From: Gymnorhina tibicen
Taxonomy: Eukaryota > Chordata > Aves > Passeriformes > Artamidae
Direction of reading: 5' to 3'
Assembly (NCBI GenBank): GCA_013399875.1
Contig: VXAZ01005564.1
Span: forward strand, 517,603 to 581,602
DNA: 64,000 nucleotides
The notes under the pieces were generated by a model. The model worked only from the letters and a program-made list of their open reading frames with translations. It was not told the origin of the DNA and made no database searches. Position 1 is the first letter of the stretch, and every line of letters starts with the position of its first letter. Positions 51,311 through 64,000 of the stretch are shown in pieces. Made by a program: the position numbers and the translations under genes.

Positions 51311-54300
51311 GGCGGGTCTCGGTGGGGCCGGCGCCGGGACGGGGATCCCGGGGTGCCCCCGCCCGGCAGGAGGCACCTGGCGCCCGGAGCTCGCCGCTCC
51401 CTGCCCGGGTCATCCTCGGTGCCCGCCCGGCCCGGGCAGGGTTTCCCCGCCGTGAGCCCGCGGGATGCCGGGAGCCCCGCAGCTCCGCCGCCGCTCGCCG
51501 GGGCAGGGATGGGCGGGGAGCGCCCCGGAGGGACACCGGAGCCTCGAGATGCTGCCCCCGAGCTGTGGGGCCGGGAGCGGGGACAGAACCCCTGAAGCCT
51601 TTTCTGAGTGAGTGCCGTGCGGGGATGCCAGAAGGGCTGGCGATCCGGTGCTGAGCTGCCCAGGGAGGTGCTGGGCTGGGGCTCAGCCTCTGCCTCCCAC
51701 CCGAGGCTCCCGGAGTGGTTGGGGTCGCTGCCCCCTCCCCAGAGACAGTCGGGCATCCCCTTTGCCACCGCAACTCGTTCCTCTCCCGAGTGTGGTGCAC
51801 GGAGAGCACTGAGCAGAGTTTAGCTGCAGGAAGGGCTTAGAGGTGATTCTCGTTGGAGTTGGGAATTCTCCCTGGGAGGATCCCGCACCTGCCCTGGCAA
51901 GGGACAACCTCACAAGTAGCCTCCTGCTCCAGAGACGTGACACTGAGCCCCAGCTGTGCAGACAGACTCTCAGAGCAGTGCAAGCTGCATCTTTGCAGCT
52001 CCCTTTCAGAAAGGCATCTTTCAACCCCACAGTTCTTGGAGCAGTTTCAGAAGAAAAGGTTCTGGCTTAAAAGACCATATGGGAGAACAAAGGCAACTGT
52101 GCTGTGAAAAAACCACAAAATTATTTCTGTTTACAACACGGAGCAGAGTCTGAGGGAGAGTCCTCCATCCTCAGACAGTATTTTGCTAGGAAATACAGAG
52201 GAGACCCTTGGTTGAGACCCGGCACTCCTGAACAGAAGAGGCAGGTGAAAGGAAGGGTGGGAGGATGTCCCTGAGGGCCTGGTGCAGTCTGGACACTGAA
52301 AATCCAAGCACCTGGTTCCTGCTGCTCTTTCTACCACTTAGTTCACTCATCTGAGGTTTTGGGCAGCAAAATGCCACACTGACTTGCCTCTCCAGCTCAG
52401 GGCTTAGTGATCTAGGCAAAAGAACTGTGTAGTGACAGCTATTGGACATTACTTGCATTAAGTGTAAAGGACTAGGCTACAGAGAGAAATCTCTGAGCAG
52501 GGAGACTCTATATAGAGTTACTTTCCTGTTCTCCTTACATGGGATGTTTGTTGTGTGTTGTGTGCAAAATAAAGCTGAGAAATACGGATTCTCTATTCTC
52601 AACCTTATTAGCTCAAGTTGCTCTGCTCAGGGCTCTGTTATACTGCATTATGTAAGTTTACTCACTGAAGTGTAATTAGAATAATTCTTTCTTAAATCCT
52701 CATACAGCTTCTCGTAGTCCAGTCTAACTTAAACTCTCTGCTTCTTGCATGTGATGTCAGTGAGAGAATTTCCATTGATTTCAGTAAGAATGGAAACTGA
52801 ACCTCAAAATAACTGTTTAAATACCTAAGTCAGACCAAGAAATCACTAAAATCAAAGTAAGTTTTGCTCACTGTGAGCAAGACTGGCATTCTGCATTTTG
52901 CGTAAGGCTGAACATTAGCATGAGCATGACACCAGCGCATAATTAGTCGAAAAATCACTTTAGTTAGGTAACTGGATCTGACTTTGGAGTCTCCTCCAGA
53001 AAAGAATCACTCATTCCTGGAAATGTCCCCAGAGACTTGCTGAGTTTTACCTAAGCTTTCATTAAAGTCTTTACATTCCAATAACACCGCGCTGATATTT
53101 TTCATGTGTAGCTTCTCCTACGTGGTTTTAACATAAAAGATCTATTCTTGCTTTCAATGTTTATTTTTAAGTCGGAAAATGACAGTGTTGAGGTAAGATA
53201 AGATCACCAGTTGCATTCAGTTATGAGATTAGCAAGAGAATCCCGTAAGTGATAGAGCAACATTCAGCATAGAGATGTGTGTATATTTACACATGTATAT
53301 ATCTGTTCTTACTATTAAACCAACACCATTGTCTTTGGTTCAAATATTTATTTGGGTTATGTTTACTTAGCTAATTTTTTTTTTTACCAAGTTGGTGGTT
53401 TTTAGTCTTCATTTCTCGAGCTGGCCAAAAAAAATCAACAACTAATGTGCTGTGCTGGATCGTGTGATATGGTTCTATTTGTTCTTTCAATAATTATAGG
53501 TTAGCCACGTTTCAAAGTATATGGATATAGATAAAAACAGGGCTGAGATGTAAAAAAAGCACAAGTGAAAAAAATATCGTGTGGTTTCTATATTTTCCCC
53601 ACAAGCACAAATTGTTGAGTAAGGAGATTTTCAAAAGCCAGAAATTGCTGTGAAGAAAACCAAAGCTGGAATCCAATGCTAGGGGAGGCTGCATCTGGCA
53701 GAACAAAGTTTGGAAAGAGGTTTTGCTTTCAGTGGGATCCTGTGTTTCCCCACAACAGAGCATATGTCATCTCTAAAGACAACGCTTTCATGGGTGAGAT
53801 ACAATCACTGCTAAAATCAACCTCAAAATTAGGAAGCACCTATACAATGCTCTTACACAAGTGCTTTTGTTTTCTTACTCATTTGCTGGCGAAGATAAAG
53901 GTATGAAAGAAGAGAAACTTCCTGATTTTAAGATGGTGTATCTCAGATATAATAATCCCAAGAAACTGACAGTGAGAACGTGAGAATTTCAGTGTGTAAC
54001 CCTTCTTCTGTAGGCTAAGAGTGCTGCCAGAAACTGAAAATATGATTCATAGAACATCTCCTCTTCCCATTTTAAATTGTGTAAGATCTGAGGGGTTAGT
54101 AATCTGCAATCTGTGGGGTTTTTTTCTTTAAGGAGTTAAAAGGTCTCATGGTTTAAAATGCAAAATTAGGAAAGTTTTATTTCTGTGTCTTAGAAAAGAA
54201 GCTCTGATGTCTATTTGAAATGCTAGATCTTCAGAGTGTTAAGTGATAAGAGGGTTGAAATCCATCATTATTTTTGAGTTTTAGCAGGGTGATGGTGTGG

Positions 54301-55379
54301 TAATTGTGGCTTTCATAGTGGTGTTTTCTCATTTTCAGTGAATAGCTTATTAAATCATCACGGTTTGAGTTCAGCTGAAACTGAATGCTGCAAAGAAGCT
54401 CAGCTCCTGTGGCACTGTTAGATAGACATTTGGATTGGTGCAACAACAGGTCTCTGCTTACAGCTGGAGTGAGGGGGACATAAATCAACAGGAAAAGTCT
54501 CACCACAGAGTGCTTGAAGAGATTTGGTTGAGTTTAGATTTTAAAATAATGCTTTAAACTTGAGTGTATGTCAGGCACTGAAAAGTCCCCCATGGTTTCT
54601 CCTGGGTTAATAAGAAACACTGACAAATGTGTGACATTTCGGCCTTGTCTAACTCCAAGACTGTGGTCTTTGGAAGCAGCTTTCTCCTGGCACTGTGGGA
54701 TCAGTGTATACACCAAGCTCCCCACTGAGACAATTGGATTCACCTTGTTCACACTCTCACTAAATCCACAAGTGCTGGACACGGCAGGTTATGGCTTGGC
54801 TCTCCCCTGTTGATACAAAAACACAATGACTTGTTATTTTTAAAGCTTTTCTGAGGGAAAAAAATCATTTTTCCCAGTTAGGCTGCCTGGAAAAGACAGA
54901 TGAAAATATAAATGACAGCAAGGTTTTGCTGCAGAAAAGCTCCCAGAGTTTGTTAGTTTTGAGTAGCACAGGTCCCGTTATTAGATTATGCAGCGCGTAG
55001 GTTGAATGTCAGCTTTGATTTTAGCGTCTGTCGGCAGAGTTTAGGAGAACTGGAACACGTCAAAACTTGGCTAATGCGGACAGGCAAAACAGTATACTGA
55101 AATTTCAGGCTATCTAGAAACCACACCCAGACCCCAAAACACATGTTAGAAGTAACTTTAATTCTGTGCTCCAGCTGAACAAGTAACCTTTTTCTGTGGT
55201 CACTTGTGACTCTGAGTTAAACGTGTGTGTATTGCTGGTGTGGGCTCTGGATCAGTTTCCCACCTTTCTGCAGAGCTTTTTTCCTGAGGATACCTTCTGC
55301 TATGACTGCTTTTGAATGCCCTTCTCATCCTTGGCTTCACAAGAGCCAAGTAGCCTCAGAATATTAGATCCTATTAGAT

Positions 55380-55500
55380 CCTATTTTTATTACTATAAAC
55401 AGTATCCTTGCAGCAGTGCCAAGAGCCCTGTTGTGTTAGGTGCTAAATAAGGAGAGAACAAAAGGATTGTTCTTGCTTTAGTGGGTTTATAACCTAATTT
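55380..55500 (+). repeat. ancient amniote interspersed repeat remnant
   Basis: The series 'agccctgttgtgttaggtgc', 'gagaacaaaaggattgttc' and 'gggtttataacctaattt' matches, with mutations, a repeat common in turtle, crocodile and bird genomes, whose usual wording is a 'ccccattgtgctaggcgctg' word followed by 'acaaacacagaacaaaaaga'. I recognise the wording but cannot name the family with certainty. It is old and short. Confidence 0.45.
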
Positions 55501-57402
55501 CCTGGACTTAGATTTTCAACAGTGAGTACTTGACATGGCAGGGACCTGCTGGGATTCCCAGCTGTGTCCAGCAGTTTAGTACCTATTGCAGTTGCTTAGG
55601 TCTCTATGTCCCTACATGCCTTTGTGCATCCAGCCCTTATTTCTAGTCCCATGGCAGCCAGGCAGGGATTCTGAAGAGCAGTGAACAATGTGCTTACTAC
55701 ACAGGAGAGCAGCTGTCCCCCGTGGGAGCAGGGAACTGGGACGGCTCCATGGCAGTGGGAGACTGAAAGGCCACACAGATTATCCCACCAACTCCCTGCC
55801 AAGAGCGGGTTGTTCCCTGCTGAACTAAGGCTTTGCTCAATCCCTCAAAATCCTGCCAAGCAAGTGGACTTACGTTGCCTACTACATTGTGCCTCGAGAA
55901 GTTCACCCTGCCGTACAAGCCACGTGTTTTTCCTCTCTTCATTCACTCCCAACAGAATCTCTTTATTCACTGCGAGGAATTCCTTCCCTTCCTTGGTGTT
56001 TGTGCTTTGTGAATATTTATAGGCTGTTATCATATCCATCTTGCTCAGCCTGGCTATATGTACTCTGCTCTTTTAATCTTGCTTCGTAACTCAATCCCTC
56101 CCACCCCCTCATCATTTTTTGTTGTTCTACTCTCAACTCCCGCCAGTTCCAGTTGCTCATTTTGCTTTGGGTAAACGCTGTATTTATGTTAATGTTATGT
56201 GGTGGGTGGTCCTCTCTGCACTCGTGGTCCATGTGAGTGATTTAGACGTTTGAAATGAGGTTGACATTTTATAGCCAAGCCATGGCTGATTACTGGTTCC
56301 GCTCTTCAAAGCACTCCAGGAAAAAATATGCTTAGCCATCACTATTAAAAATGGCCATGATAGCCACTAATAAAGTGTCTGTGCAGGGGTTCAGGGGCAT
56401 TGCCAAAACCTGCATGGGTGCTCTACACATTCAAAACGACAGTGTGGCATTAATTTCACATCCATGTGCTGTTTTTTTCTGCTGGGTTTCCAACTCATCT
56501 GAATTAAGGAAGATAGATGTAGTATTTGCCATTTGGTAAGAATGTGAATTCTGGTTAGAATTTAACTGAGTCACGATAGTAGCCCCGAGGTGTTGTTCCG
56601 CCTTGGACTGAATTGTCTTGCTGTTGTTTTGGAAAACAAATGCTTCCCCCGAAAACAAATGCTTCCCCCCATGTGTTCTCCCCAGCCTCTCACTGTTTAG
56701 GCACCCGGTTAGAGTTCGCCTCACTATGGTCTCACCTGTCTCACCAAACTGAAATTGAAACTTTCAGCAATTCTCAAGCAAAAAAAGCTCTAACATCACC
56801 TTTCTTTCCTTTGTTTTCTATTGGGTTTTGGTTATATATTTACCTGTGCAAACTTACATGGCAATACTGATCAGAGTTTAACATAACTCATTATATGTTA
56901 GAGCTGTGAGTTCTGTGATTCTGACTCACTGCAGGACCCTGTTCTCAGCCCTCTTGCCCACTCTCCGGTCCCTGGCTGGGCTGCCCAGTGCAGGGCTGGC
57001 AGCAGGCCGGGCTCTGAGCTAAGGGACGCTTACCCCTGAGCTGACCACAGTGGCTGGGCCAGCTGGGGCCATTGGGCTGTACAGAATTGCTGCTCTATTC
57101 TCCAGTAAGTCTTTTGACACTGACCAGTTTAGCTGTGGAAAAACCATAGACTGGTCTGAGTCAGTGCAGCATCTTCTGGGGGTGAGAGGGAGGAACATGA
57201 AGTGAAATGGCTCCTGTCTCTGTCAGGACAGCAAGGATGTCGTGAGTAGAGCTCTGTTGTGTAACCTAAGAGTGGCGTTTTGGTGAGCATGAACTGCAGG
57301 AGAGCTCTTGGGAGGGTGGACTCACATCTGCCTCTTGTGCTTTGGTTTGTCATCACAAGTCCTCTGTGCCAGCTCTTACATGTCCTGCTTAATTCACCCC
57401 AT

Positions 57403-57456
57403 TTGAGAATGTCATGATCTGTAAGGTCCCTTCCAACTCAAACCATTCTGTGATTC
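57403..57456 (+). mobile_element. CR1: CR1 LINE terminal 3' fragment
   Basis: The plus strand has the diagnostic CR1 end 'gatctgtaaggtcccttcca', then 'actcaaaccattctgtgatt'. Only the last 50 or so bases of the element are present, an extreme 5' truncation typical of avian CR1. It lies in intron 1 of APCDD1L in the same orientation as the gene. Confidence 0.88.
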
Positions 57457-58194
57457 CCCCTATCCCATTTCTCTTTCTTTCCTCAAATGGAGTGTTTACT
57501 GTCAGTTTATGGGGATGGGCATCTTCTGAATAAGGTGCTGATGGGACCTTTCCTATTTACAGACTCCAGTAAAACTGGGATCAAGCCCTTGAATCCCATT
57601 TACAGTGTTAGGCTTGATTTTCTTCGGGGTAAACAGCCAGGGAGGCAGTTTTTAGAAGCCATTTTATTTAAATGTAGTTTATACTGAAGAAGATCTTTGA
57701 GGTACTTCTCCTTCTTCCCCTTCCCTACCACAAATCCCATTTGTCTTGTCATCTGTCACTGGACATGACACTTAACAAGAAAAATACATGATTCCATGAT
57801 TCCAAGAGCAAAATATTTACTTCTCTAGTGCCTTAAAAACCTCCAGGCAACTCACCACAAGCCCTTCACTATTTTAATCGTGGATATGAGACAGATCAGG
57901 CAGCGCTCACAGTCTTAGAACAAAGCTGGGCTAAAACCATAGAATGTGATGTCTGAACTCGTTTGCCATTGTGCTAAAAGTATGTGGTGAAAGAATGTTT
58001 TGAAAACTTCTCTAAAATCCTGAGCTACTTGCGAATTTTGAGTCGGCTGAGTTTCCTCTTAGGATCTGCAGGATTTCATGTGTGATTATGCTCGGCTGTG
58101 CACAGGAAACTCAAGGTGATGCTCTGCAATGATAGTTCGTGGGTAATACAGTTACTGTGCCAGCCCTGAAGGCATAACTGAGAAACATTTAGTG

Positions 58195-58330
58195 AATTCA
58201 AAGCATTTTACAAATATCATGAACTGAGCACCAGACTGGTGAAACAGCTAAATGTGAATATACCCGTTTTACAGACAAATAAGAGAAGGGATGAATAATA
58301 GAAATACTTTTCCAGAAGCCAAACAGTGCT
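58195..58330 (+). repeat. MIR/L2-like ancient repeat remnant
   Basis: The order 'attcaaagcattttacaaat', later 'tacccgttttacagacaaat', and finally 'ttccagaagccaaacagtg' parallels the MIR/L2 layout (AAGCGCTTTACA..., then CCATTTTACAGATGAGGAAACTG..., then CCCAAGGTCACACAG). It is heavily mutated, as expected for an element that predates the amniote radiation. The call is from remembered consensus order. Confidence 0.5.
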
Positions 58331-58404
58331 CCAGTGAAAGCACTGGCATCCTCCCTCAACCACTTGACCACATTCTGGCTTCAGTTCAGGGAGGCATTAC
58401 TAAT

Positions 58405-58505
58405 CAGGAAAAATGCTCATGCACTGGCTTAATTTCAAGCACATGCTGAAGTTTCACTGAAACCAATTAGACTTAAGCATGTGCTTAAGTCCTGTCCTGA
58501 ACTGC
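58405..58505 (+). repeat. ancient repeat piece with near-palindrome
   Basis: The block holds 'caagcacatgctgaag' and then 'acttaagcatgtgcttaagt' (58471-58490). The latter is an inverted repeat with 9-bp arms around TG. TTAAGCATGTGCTTAAGT words recur in old bird and reptile repeats, so this is probably a remnant of one. The family is not identified. Confidence 0.4.
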
Positions 58506-61500
58506 GTTCAGTTTGCAGATAGGCAAAATGCAAGGTTCTGCTGTGATACAGTTTTCCATCCCCAGTGGGTTATATTTAAATATTATAACTTCTAAATATT
58601 ATAATATAAAATTTATCTCTTCCCACGGAGCTGTTCTCTTGGGAACGCCTTTTTCTAGTGAATTAAAAGCACCACTAACTTAATCTCTGCACAAATGCAA
58701 GAAAAATTGATTTGCTAAATACAACCGTTTTGTTTGCTTTTAAGAGAATGCTTATTCCTTTAGTGGCTAACCCAAAATCCATTCTGTGTGCTCTCAGGAG
58801 AGAAAAATGCTAAAGAAACACTGTTTTGCTCTGGTAATGAAGTCTGTGTGGAAAAGTATAAGTCTCTTATGCAAAATATATTGATACATTTCTTATCGTC
58901 CCTTTCTTTCCAGTCTGAACATTCCGCAGAAAATATCAAAGGTTTTATGTCATCTCTAAATGAAGAAATGTGTAATGCTCCATGACTTCAGGCCCTGATC
59001 TTATCCCTGTGAATGGGTGACTAACTGAAACATTAGAATTATAAATGGGAATGATAAATTCTGGCCATAGGAGGCAATAACATGTAACAGATTATACAAT
59101 CTAGCTCTGGAGAAGAGCTGATCCACAGTAACTAATTTGGTGCAAACTGTAATATATGCATTTTCTCCTCCATTTATGAAGAAACAGATGTGTGACTCAA
59201 CTTTGCTTTTTTCCAGAGTCAATCTGCTTGGGGGAGCACAAACAAGATTTGTTTCCAAGGAGGAATATGACAGCATTTCTCTCTTGGTTGATGGTTTTTT
59301 CCTTTAGAAGTGAGAAATGGCTCTGCATCTGGAGCACACAGCACTTGTGTAGCACAAGGCTCTCATTTCCAGGCTTGGCCGTTGCCTCGGAATCTTTCAC
59401 CTTCATTTTACCAACAGTTTACTGTGTGGAGAATTTGAGAATTTCCAGTTCTGCCTTTCTTATCATTTGATGCCATGGGCCCGATTTTCCTGGAAGTGGT
59501 TGATACAGACGAGGGATGGAGTAGTTGGTCAGCATTTGCTGCTGGTGCTGTTTGCTCAAGGCTTGATCCGGTTTGTGCTGATGGCGGTGACGGGCAGTTC
59601 CCAGCTCTGCCACTCCTGCCTGCCTGGGTGCATGTGCAGCCCCCTTGCTCCGAGGCTTTGGGCCGGTCTTTGGGATGCAGCACACACCAGAAAGCTGGAA
59701 AAAGCCCCAGTTTTGTGTGAGTGCTGTGCTGAGGAGCTCTCTGGAAACGCTTGTGGTTAATCGATACAGACGGACGGCAGAGCGAGCGAGGGGAAGAGAT
59801 CACAGTTAGGCGTTTTTTTAGATTTTCCTATGAATGAGGATTTTTGTCTTGAAGATGAATTGTGAGTAATTCCTTCCTGCTGCCCAAGAACTCTATAGAG
59901 CAGTTAATTTGTGTCTCTCTTAAGATAGAGGAGCTGCTCTGATATGCTTTACCAGGGGCTGAGTAACGGAGTGACATACGAGTGACAGCCACTTTATGCT
60001 GCTCTTGGACTAGAGAAGTGCTCTAACTACACATTTTAGGTCTGGGACTGAACTTTTCCAGCTTGAAAGGATGTTTGGATCTGGTGGGGCTGAAGTATTT
60101 GAGAGAGAAAAAAGCGGCCACAAAATCTGGACACAAGCCAATAGCTTTTAGTTTGAGGATGCATCCAGCTTGGAGTCTTGTGCACAATTAAGTAAGACAA
60201 AATCCCTAGGAATTCCCATCATGTCAAATATTTACATTCTGGAGGCTTTTTTTTCTTCTTTTTCCCTTCCCCATGGAGTTTGATCCCGATTATAAAAATT
60301 CCATGTTCTACTGAATGTGTCAAAATGCAGTGATTGCATTGCCAAAGTGTCTTTGCTCCCAAACAATGTAGACTATTAGTGTTTCTGCCAAGAGTAGCAT
60401 GAAGGGTTCAGTGAGATATTGAAGCTTCTGCTGCAATAAACACACACAGAGCTCAGTTTGTGAGTTGACTGGGTTATATTGTGTATATTTTATAGCTGTA
60501 TTCTATATATCTGTCGACTGCACTGATACCTCTGGAGTCTTTCTGTGGTTATAGGCAAGAGCAAATCTGACCCTTATGTCCACTATTAGCTCTAATTCAA
60601 ATACAGTTATTTTTTAGTTTACTGTATTCTCTAGGATAATAATTTTGTGTTTGTTTGAAGTGTGGTTCAGCTTGGACTGCCCTTGTTCTGGTGACTGTCC
60701 AGTACTTAGGCCTCTTAGGGCAGTCAAATGAGTCTTGGCATATTCTGCACGTGAGTTTTAAAGAAGCCTTGGGAGTAGGGAGCACACAGGACCACGGAGC
60801 AAAGTCACGGTAGAGCGGGGATGAAGATACAGATTCCCAGCTCCTAGTGGCTCTACTAAATAGGCACCCATGGGCCAGCCTTACACATGCTGCAGCTGCC
60901 AAATTAGAGGTTTAACTAATAGCAGTGGGTTTTGTCATCCCATGTTTTCCCATTTTCATATGAAGAATCACAGGAACTGCATTTTAGGAAGCCCGAGTTT
61001 GTGAAGGAGTTGGCTCTGCCTGCTCACCCCATCTAGCCCATAATGCTGGTGAGAACAGTAGAGTTGTGAGTCTGCTCCCAGAAGAGCCCTGAACTCTAAT
61101 AATGTGTCTTTCCAGCTGTTTCATGCACTCCAGTACCAGAAAAGGCTGGCTTCCCTGGCCTTTGGGTACTGCTCTCCTGCTTCCCTGGGGGCTTCCCTTT
61201 CCACTTGTTTATTTCCTTTGTGGTAGTTCAGGCTTTGTGTGCTTAAGCCTACACAAATACATTTCAAGTGACCTGTAAAGCCTTCACAAATGGCAGCACC
61301 ACAGTGAAGTGACTGAATTTGTCCATCAGACAAAAGTCTGAAGTTATTGAGTGGAAATCCCTCTCCTTTGTCACATGTTCAGGAGCCTCTGACTTGCACA
61401 GCAGACGTTTAATTACCAAGTTCCCACGTGACTTGGTCTAGGGTTTGTATGTTGTGACTCCGTGCGTTCAGAGGTGTGCAGACAGGGTGTGCAAACCTTT

Positions 61501-62338
61501 CACATCCTCATTCTGTGGGAAGGTGACACATAGATGTTGGATCTTTTGTTCCAGCTGATAGGCGGGCTGGAAAGCAACCTGTGTCCTAACACTGGTATGG
61601 AGCGAATGAAAGTTGGCTTCAAAATGTCCAGCACACTCCTGGGTAAAATGCAAAGTACAGCTGGAGCAAACGAACCCCATCTGGGCTCGTAAGCCCTGGC
61701 TGGGCTGAGCTCCACTGGTAGCAGGGTCAGTTGTACCACAGAGAATCAGTGGGGTTTCAGGAGGAGCTTCACCTCGAGCTCATTCCGTGGTGCCATGAAG
61801 AGGGAAATCCCAAGTTTCTTAGAGCAGCAAGCGCGCAGTGAGTGCCACGGAGTGCTTAAGTAAAGAGTGAATAATGTATAGGAATATATGTACATATGTG
61901 TGTGTGCATGCAAAGGTCTTCAGGATTTAGCTGAGTGTTCACACATTCCCTAAGCCAATAACATCCGTTGTTATGGGAAATGAGGTAAGTGACAGAATTA
62001 CTGTCCTTATGGCGGGCGACAGGCGAGGCCAGCGTTCCCATGCTGTAATTCCCCGTTCCCGTCACTGCCTCAACAATAGCATGAGAGGGGGAGAACAGGA
62101 ACAAAGAGCGCTCGGTTTTATATGAAGATTTCATCTAAAACCCAGTTGGATTCAGATGAAACTCAAGTCGGAAAACTTGAGTGAAATAAAAAAACCTGTG
62201 TCCTTAGCTAAGAGTTTGCTGCCGAGCGAGCCCGCCTGGGCCCGTTCGTTCTGCGGGCGGCTCGGGCCGCTCGGCGGCCGGGGGGTTCCGCTCCGCGCTG
62301 CCCCGCGGTGCTGACCCCGCTCCCCCCTTGTCCCGCAG

Positions 62339-62482
62339 CCTGCGCGGCCGCGGAGCCACGGTGCCGCCAGCAGCTGCGCCACCTGCAGGACNNNNNNNNN
62401 NNNNNNNNCGCCACCTGCAGGACAGCGCCGGGATCGCCGCGCGGCTGCCGCCCCGCCTGGAGGGGCGATGGGTCTCCACCGG
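62339..62482 (+). CDS. APCDD1L: APCDD1L exon 2, split by an assembly gap
   Basis: The acceptor is gtcccgcag|cc and the donor ccgg|gtaagg. The left part reads ACAAAEPRCRQQLRHLQD and the right part RHLQDSAGIAARLPPRLEGR followed by WVSTG, which leads directly into exon 3. LPPRL...W.STG is the hallmark start of the APCDD1/APCDD1L mature region. The 17 Ns (62392-62408) sit between two copies of 'cgccacctgcaggac'. Removing the Ns and one copy leaves 112 nt, which restores one frame and gives 708 nt for exons 1-3. Read literally, the second half falls out of frame. I therefore treat the gap as artefact and expect a continuous exon in the animal. This N-terminal region is poorly conserved, apart from the cysteine and the LPPRL motif. 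Confidence 0.88.
62377..62423. other. assembly gap with duplicated 15-nt flanks inside exon 2
   Basis: Seventeen N (62392-62408) are flanked by identical 15-mers at 62377-62391 and 62409-62423. The 32 extra bases are not a multiple of three, so a literal reading shifts the frame. The build matches the gap at 50987-51003. Confidence 0.92.

Positions 62483-64000
<1,518 letters not shown>

Larger units (their letters stand above)
50500..51620 (+). promoter_or_regulatory. APCDD1L: CpG-island promoter region of APCDD1L
   Basis: GC content and CpG density rise sharply here and stay high through the first coding exon into intron 1. No TATA box is evident. GC-box-like GGGCCGGGGC-type words occur. 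This is the usual form of a CpG-island promoter without a TATA box. The exact transcription start cannot be read from sequence. The start codon at 50900 has no in-frame upstream ATG in the preceding 228 bases. A short out-of-frame upstream ORF lies at 50812-50844. Confidence 0.75.
50937..62338 (+). other. APCDD1L: APCDD1L intron 1
   Basis: The 11.4-kb intron runs from the gtaggt donor to the acceptor 'ccccccttgtcccgcag'. Its first kilobase is CpG island with an assembly gap and a purine-rich stretch. The rest is ordinary sequence with a CR1 tail (57403-57456), ancient repeat remnants (55380-55500, 58195-58330, 58405-58505), a pyrimidine tract at about 60245-60272 and a short TG/TA patch at about 61880-61905. 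CpG density rises again from about 62215 towards exon 2. I see no embedded gene. Confidence 0.7.

Noticed and set aside
62409..62482. Literal reading frame of the second half of exon 2 across the 17 Ns
   Set aside because: It gives a frame unrelated to APCDD1L and does not join exon 3 in phase. The frame starting at the duplicated 15-mer does both.

Overview
The window looks like a piece of a bird genome. Three things point that way: CR1 LINE 3' ends with the typical avian terminal word (ATTCTGTGATTC or its complement), very low repeat density, and one recognisable gene with vertebrate splice sites and two very GC-rich, CpG-dense blocks. The short N runs, each exactly 17 bases and flanked by duplicated sequence, suggest a short-read assembly with unmerged contig ends.

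Layout. Positions 1 to about 50.3 kb hold no gene I can support. This AT-moderate intergenic stretch contains decayed CR1 pieces (1652-1930 minus; 6363-6505 plus), low-complexity tracts, one small orphan CpG island (20878-21135) and, most notably, a decayed Ty3/gypsy-type pol relic (27136-27692). From 50.3 kb the character changes. A 30/22-bp minisatellite (50295-50494) runs into a CpG-island promoter (about 50500-51620), and the first coding exon of APCDD1L starts at 50900 on the plus strand. An 11.4-kb first intron follows, carrying a purine-rich stretch, an assembly gap, a CR1 tail and ancient amniote repeats. Exon 2 (62339-62482, broken by the second gap), a short intron 2 with a degenerate minisatellite, and the large exon 3 (63104-63662) follow. 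The gene continues past the right edge.

Gene logic. APCDD1L is the paralogue of APCDD1, a membrane-associated inhibitor of Wnt signalling. The window codes for its first 236 residues: signal peptide, the cysteine-containing N terminus and the first part of the APCDD domain. The three exons join in phase (37 + 112 + 559 nt = 708 nt, 236 codons) only if the 17 Ns and one copy of the 15-nt duplicated flank in exon 2 are treated as an assembly artefact. In human the region upstream of APCDD1L lies between it and STX16, so the 50-kb gene-free stretch may be the equivalent interval; no STX16 exon was seen here.

I found no convincing undescribed biological system. The best leads are the gypsy-type relic, the promoter-proximal and intron 2 minisatellites, the tandem splice donor and uORF in the first exon region, the orphan CpG island, and the exon-splitting gap that would damage an automatic gene model.
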